From assembly GCA_003647525.1 (NCBI GenBank), contig QMMZ01000121.1, forward strand, positions 1 through 6,381: 6,381 nucleotides of DNA, given 5' to 3'. This stretch comes from Deltaproteobacteria bacterium (GTDB lineage Bacteria; Desulfobacterota; Desulfobacteria; Desulfobacterales; ETH-SRB1). This document shows positions 5,932 to 6,381 of the stretch, one piece after another; position 1 is the first letter of the stretch; every line of letters begins with the position of its first letter. The translations under genes were made by a program, and so were the position numbers. A model generated the notes under the pieces. That model did no database searches and was not told where the DNA came from. It worked only from the letters and a program-made list of their open reading frames with translations.

Positions 5932-6031
5932 GTAAGCGTTCACGGAACATCGAAATTAGAAATTTGGCCTTAATGCTTTTGTACTGTTCTTTCCAGTTTC
6001 CAATTTCAAGTTTCAAGCCGTGAACGGCTAC
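5932..6031. mobile_element. 100-bp MITE-like element with terminal inverted repeats and 8-bp direct repeats
   Basis: The left end GTAAGCGTTCACGG (5932-5945) and the complement of the right end, GTAGCCGTTCACGG (6018-6031), match at 12 of 14 positions. An identical octamer CCCGATAA lies directly outside each end (5924-5931 and 6032-6039), as a target-site duplication would. Inside is a second imperfect palindrome, 5952-5967 against 5993-6007, so the whole can fold into a long hairpin. It carries no gene, hence a non-autonomous insertion moved by a transposase elsewhere. It replaces the end of the ATPase gene: the present ATPase stop lies within it. A repetitive extragenic palindrome built from 7-bp units is the main alternative. 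Confidence 0.55.
5952..6017 (+). repeat. 7-bp periodic arms inside the palindromic element
   Basis: The left arm contains GAAATTA-GAAATTT (5952-5965). The right arm contains CAGTTTC-CAATTTC-AAGTTTC-AAG (5994-6017). The arms are complementary to each other and both have a 7-bp period, so the element seems to be built from short tandem units arranged as an inverted pair around a 25-bp centre. Confidence 0.45.
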
Positions 6032-6381
6032 CCCGATAATTCATAAACATTTTTCTTGATTCTAATATTATGTATAATGTGCAGGATACTAAAAGTATTT
6101 TAATCCAATCAAATAATCCAATAGGAACTATTTTAAAAGCAACATTCAATGGTGTATAAAGTACAGCAAGCTGCATTAATACTGAAATAATTACCGAACC
6201 GATTAGAAATCCGCTTGTTTCAATATTAATTTTGAAATTTTTTGCCCGGTATGTCAGCACATTAAATAATTGGAACATAATTAGCGTAGTAAAAGCGATT
6301 GACCTTGCCTTATCAGTCTCGACTCCGTAACTATAAAACATAAAAAGTGTTCCTGCTCCCATTACAAGGCCAACTATCAAA
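6006..6381 (-). CDS. P-type cation-transporting ATPase, C-terminal fragment (5' end outside window)
   Basis: The last 125 codons of a membrane ion pump are present; the frame stays open to the window edge, so there is no start here. The fragment matches the C-terminal helices (about M7-M10) of P2-type, Ca2+-ATPase-like pumps. It has the motif KARSIAFTTLIMFQLFNVLTYR after a first helix, then a helix pair around LIGSVIISVLMQLAVLYTPLN and FKIVPIGLFDWIKILLVS, and ends in LESRKMFM. The phosphorylation and ATP-binding domains lie beyond the window, so the ion cannot be assigned. The last eight residues (GSRSRLET) and the TGA at 6006-6008 come from the inserted 100-bp element. Without it the frame would run RETKS and stop at the complement of 5910-5912. 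It is followed, probably in the same transcript, by the radical SAM gene. Confidence 0.85.
   Translation of the reverse strand, partial: LIVGLVMGAGTLFMFYSYGVETDKARSIAFTTLIMFQLFNVLTYRAKNFKINIETSGFLIGSVIISVLMQLAVLYTPLNVAFKIVPIGLFDWIKILLVSCTLYIILESRKMFMNYRGSRSRLET

Noticed and set aside
5763..6023. 86-aa plus-strand open frame across the radical SAM start and the repeat element
   Set aside because: It covers the antisense of a real gene start plus repetitive palindromic DNA; there is no ribosome site and no recognisable domain.
6378..6380. TTG at the right edge as the start of the ATPase gene
   Set aside because: The fragment matches only the C-terminal helices of a much longer pump, and the frame remains open to the window edge.

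Overview
The window is a 6.4-kb piece of an AT-rich bacterial chromosome. It holds eight protein-coding genes: two are cut by the window edges and six are complete. Gene content and style suggest a Gram-negative anaerobe, most likely a sulfate-reducing Desulfobacterota (Desulfobacterales-like). The clues are the long-form SerA, an enlarged putative sulfate-exporter-family permease, a radical SAM/SPASM enzyme and degenerate 7-bp repeats in a spacer. This placement is an inference from style, since no rRNA or marker gene is present.

Left part (1-2599): the 5' two thirds of serA (first enzyme of serine synthesis) runs leftward off the edge. A 320-bp divergent control region separates it from ndk-trmJ, which run rightward and overlap at a TGATG junction. 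The control region is rich. It has a good sigma70-type promoter for serA, a second one for ndk preceded by a 10-bp direct repeat, and a long inverted repeat in the ndk leader. That leader can fold in two exclusive ways and reads as an intrinsic terminator on the opposite strand.

Middle (2606-4784): a promoter and a leader of about 150 nt lead into three closely spaced rightward genes. They encode a 67-aa single-pass membrane protein, an 81-aa soluble protein I do not recognise, and a 490-aa UPF0324/YeiH-type permease with about 140 extra N-terminal residues carrying three more membrane helices. The two small proteins look like dedicated partners of the permease, which makes this the best candidate for an undescribed small transport system here.

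Right part (4791-6381): two leftward genes converge on the permease with only 6 bp between stop codons. They are a radical SAM protein with a short (twitch-like) SPASM end and, upstream of it, the last 125 codons of a P-type cation-transporting ATPase. Between them is a 100-bp element with 12/14-matching terminal inverted repeats and an exact 8-bp direct repeat (CCCGATAA) at both ends. It looks like a small non-autonomous insertion (MITE-like) that landed in the last codons of the ATPase gene. Removing it in thought restores a clean alternative C-terminus (RETKS then TGA) and brings the two genes to within about 36 bp of each other. Short 7-bp-periodic repeats lie inside and beside it.
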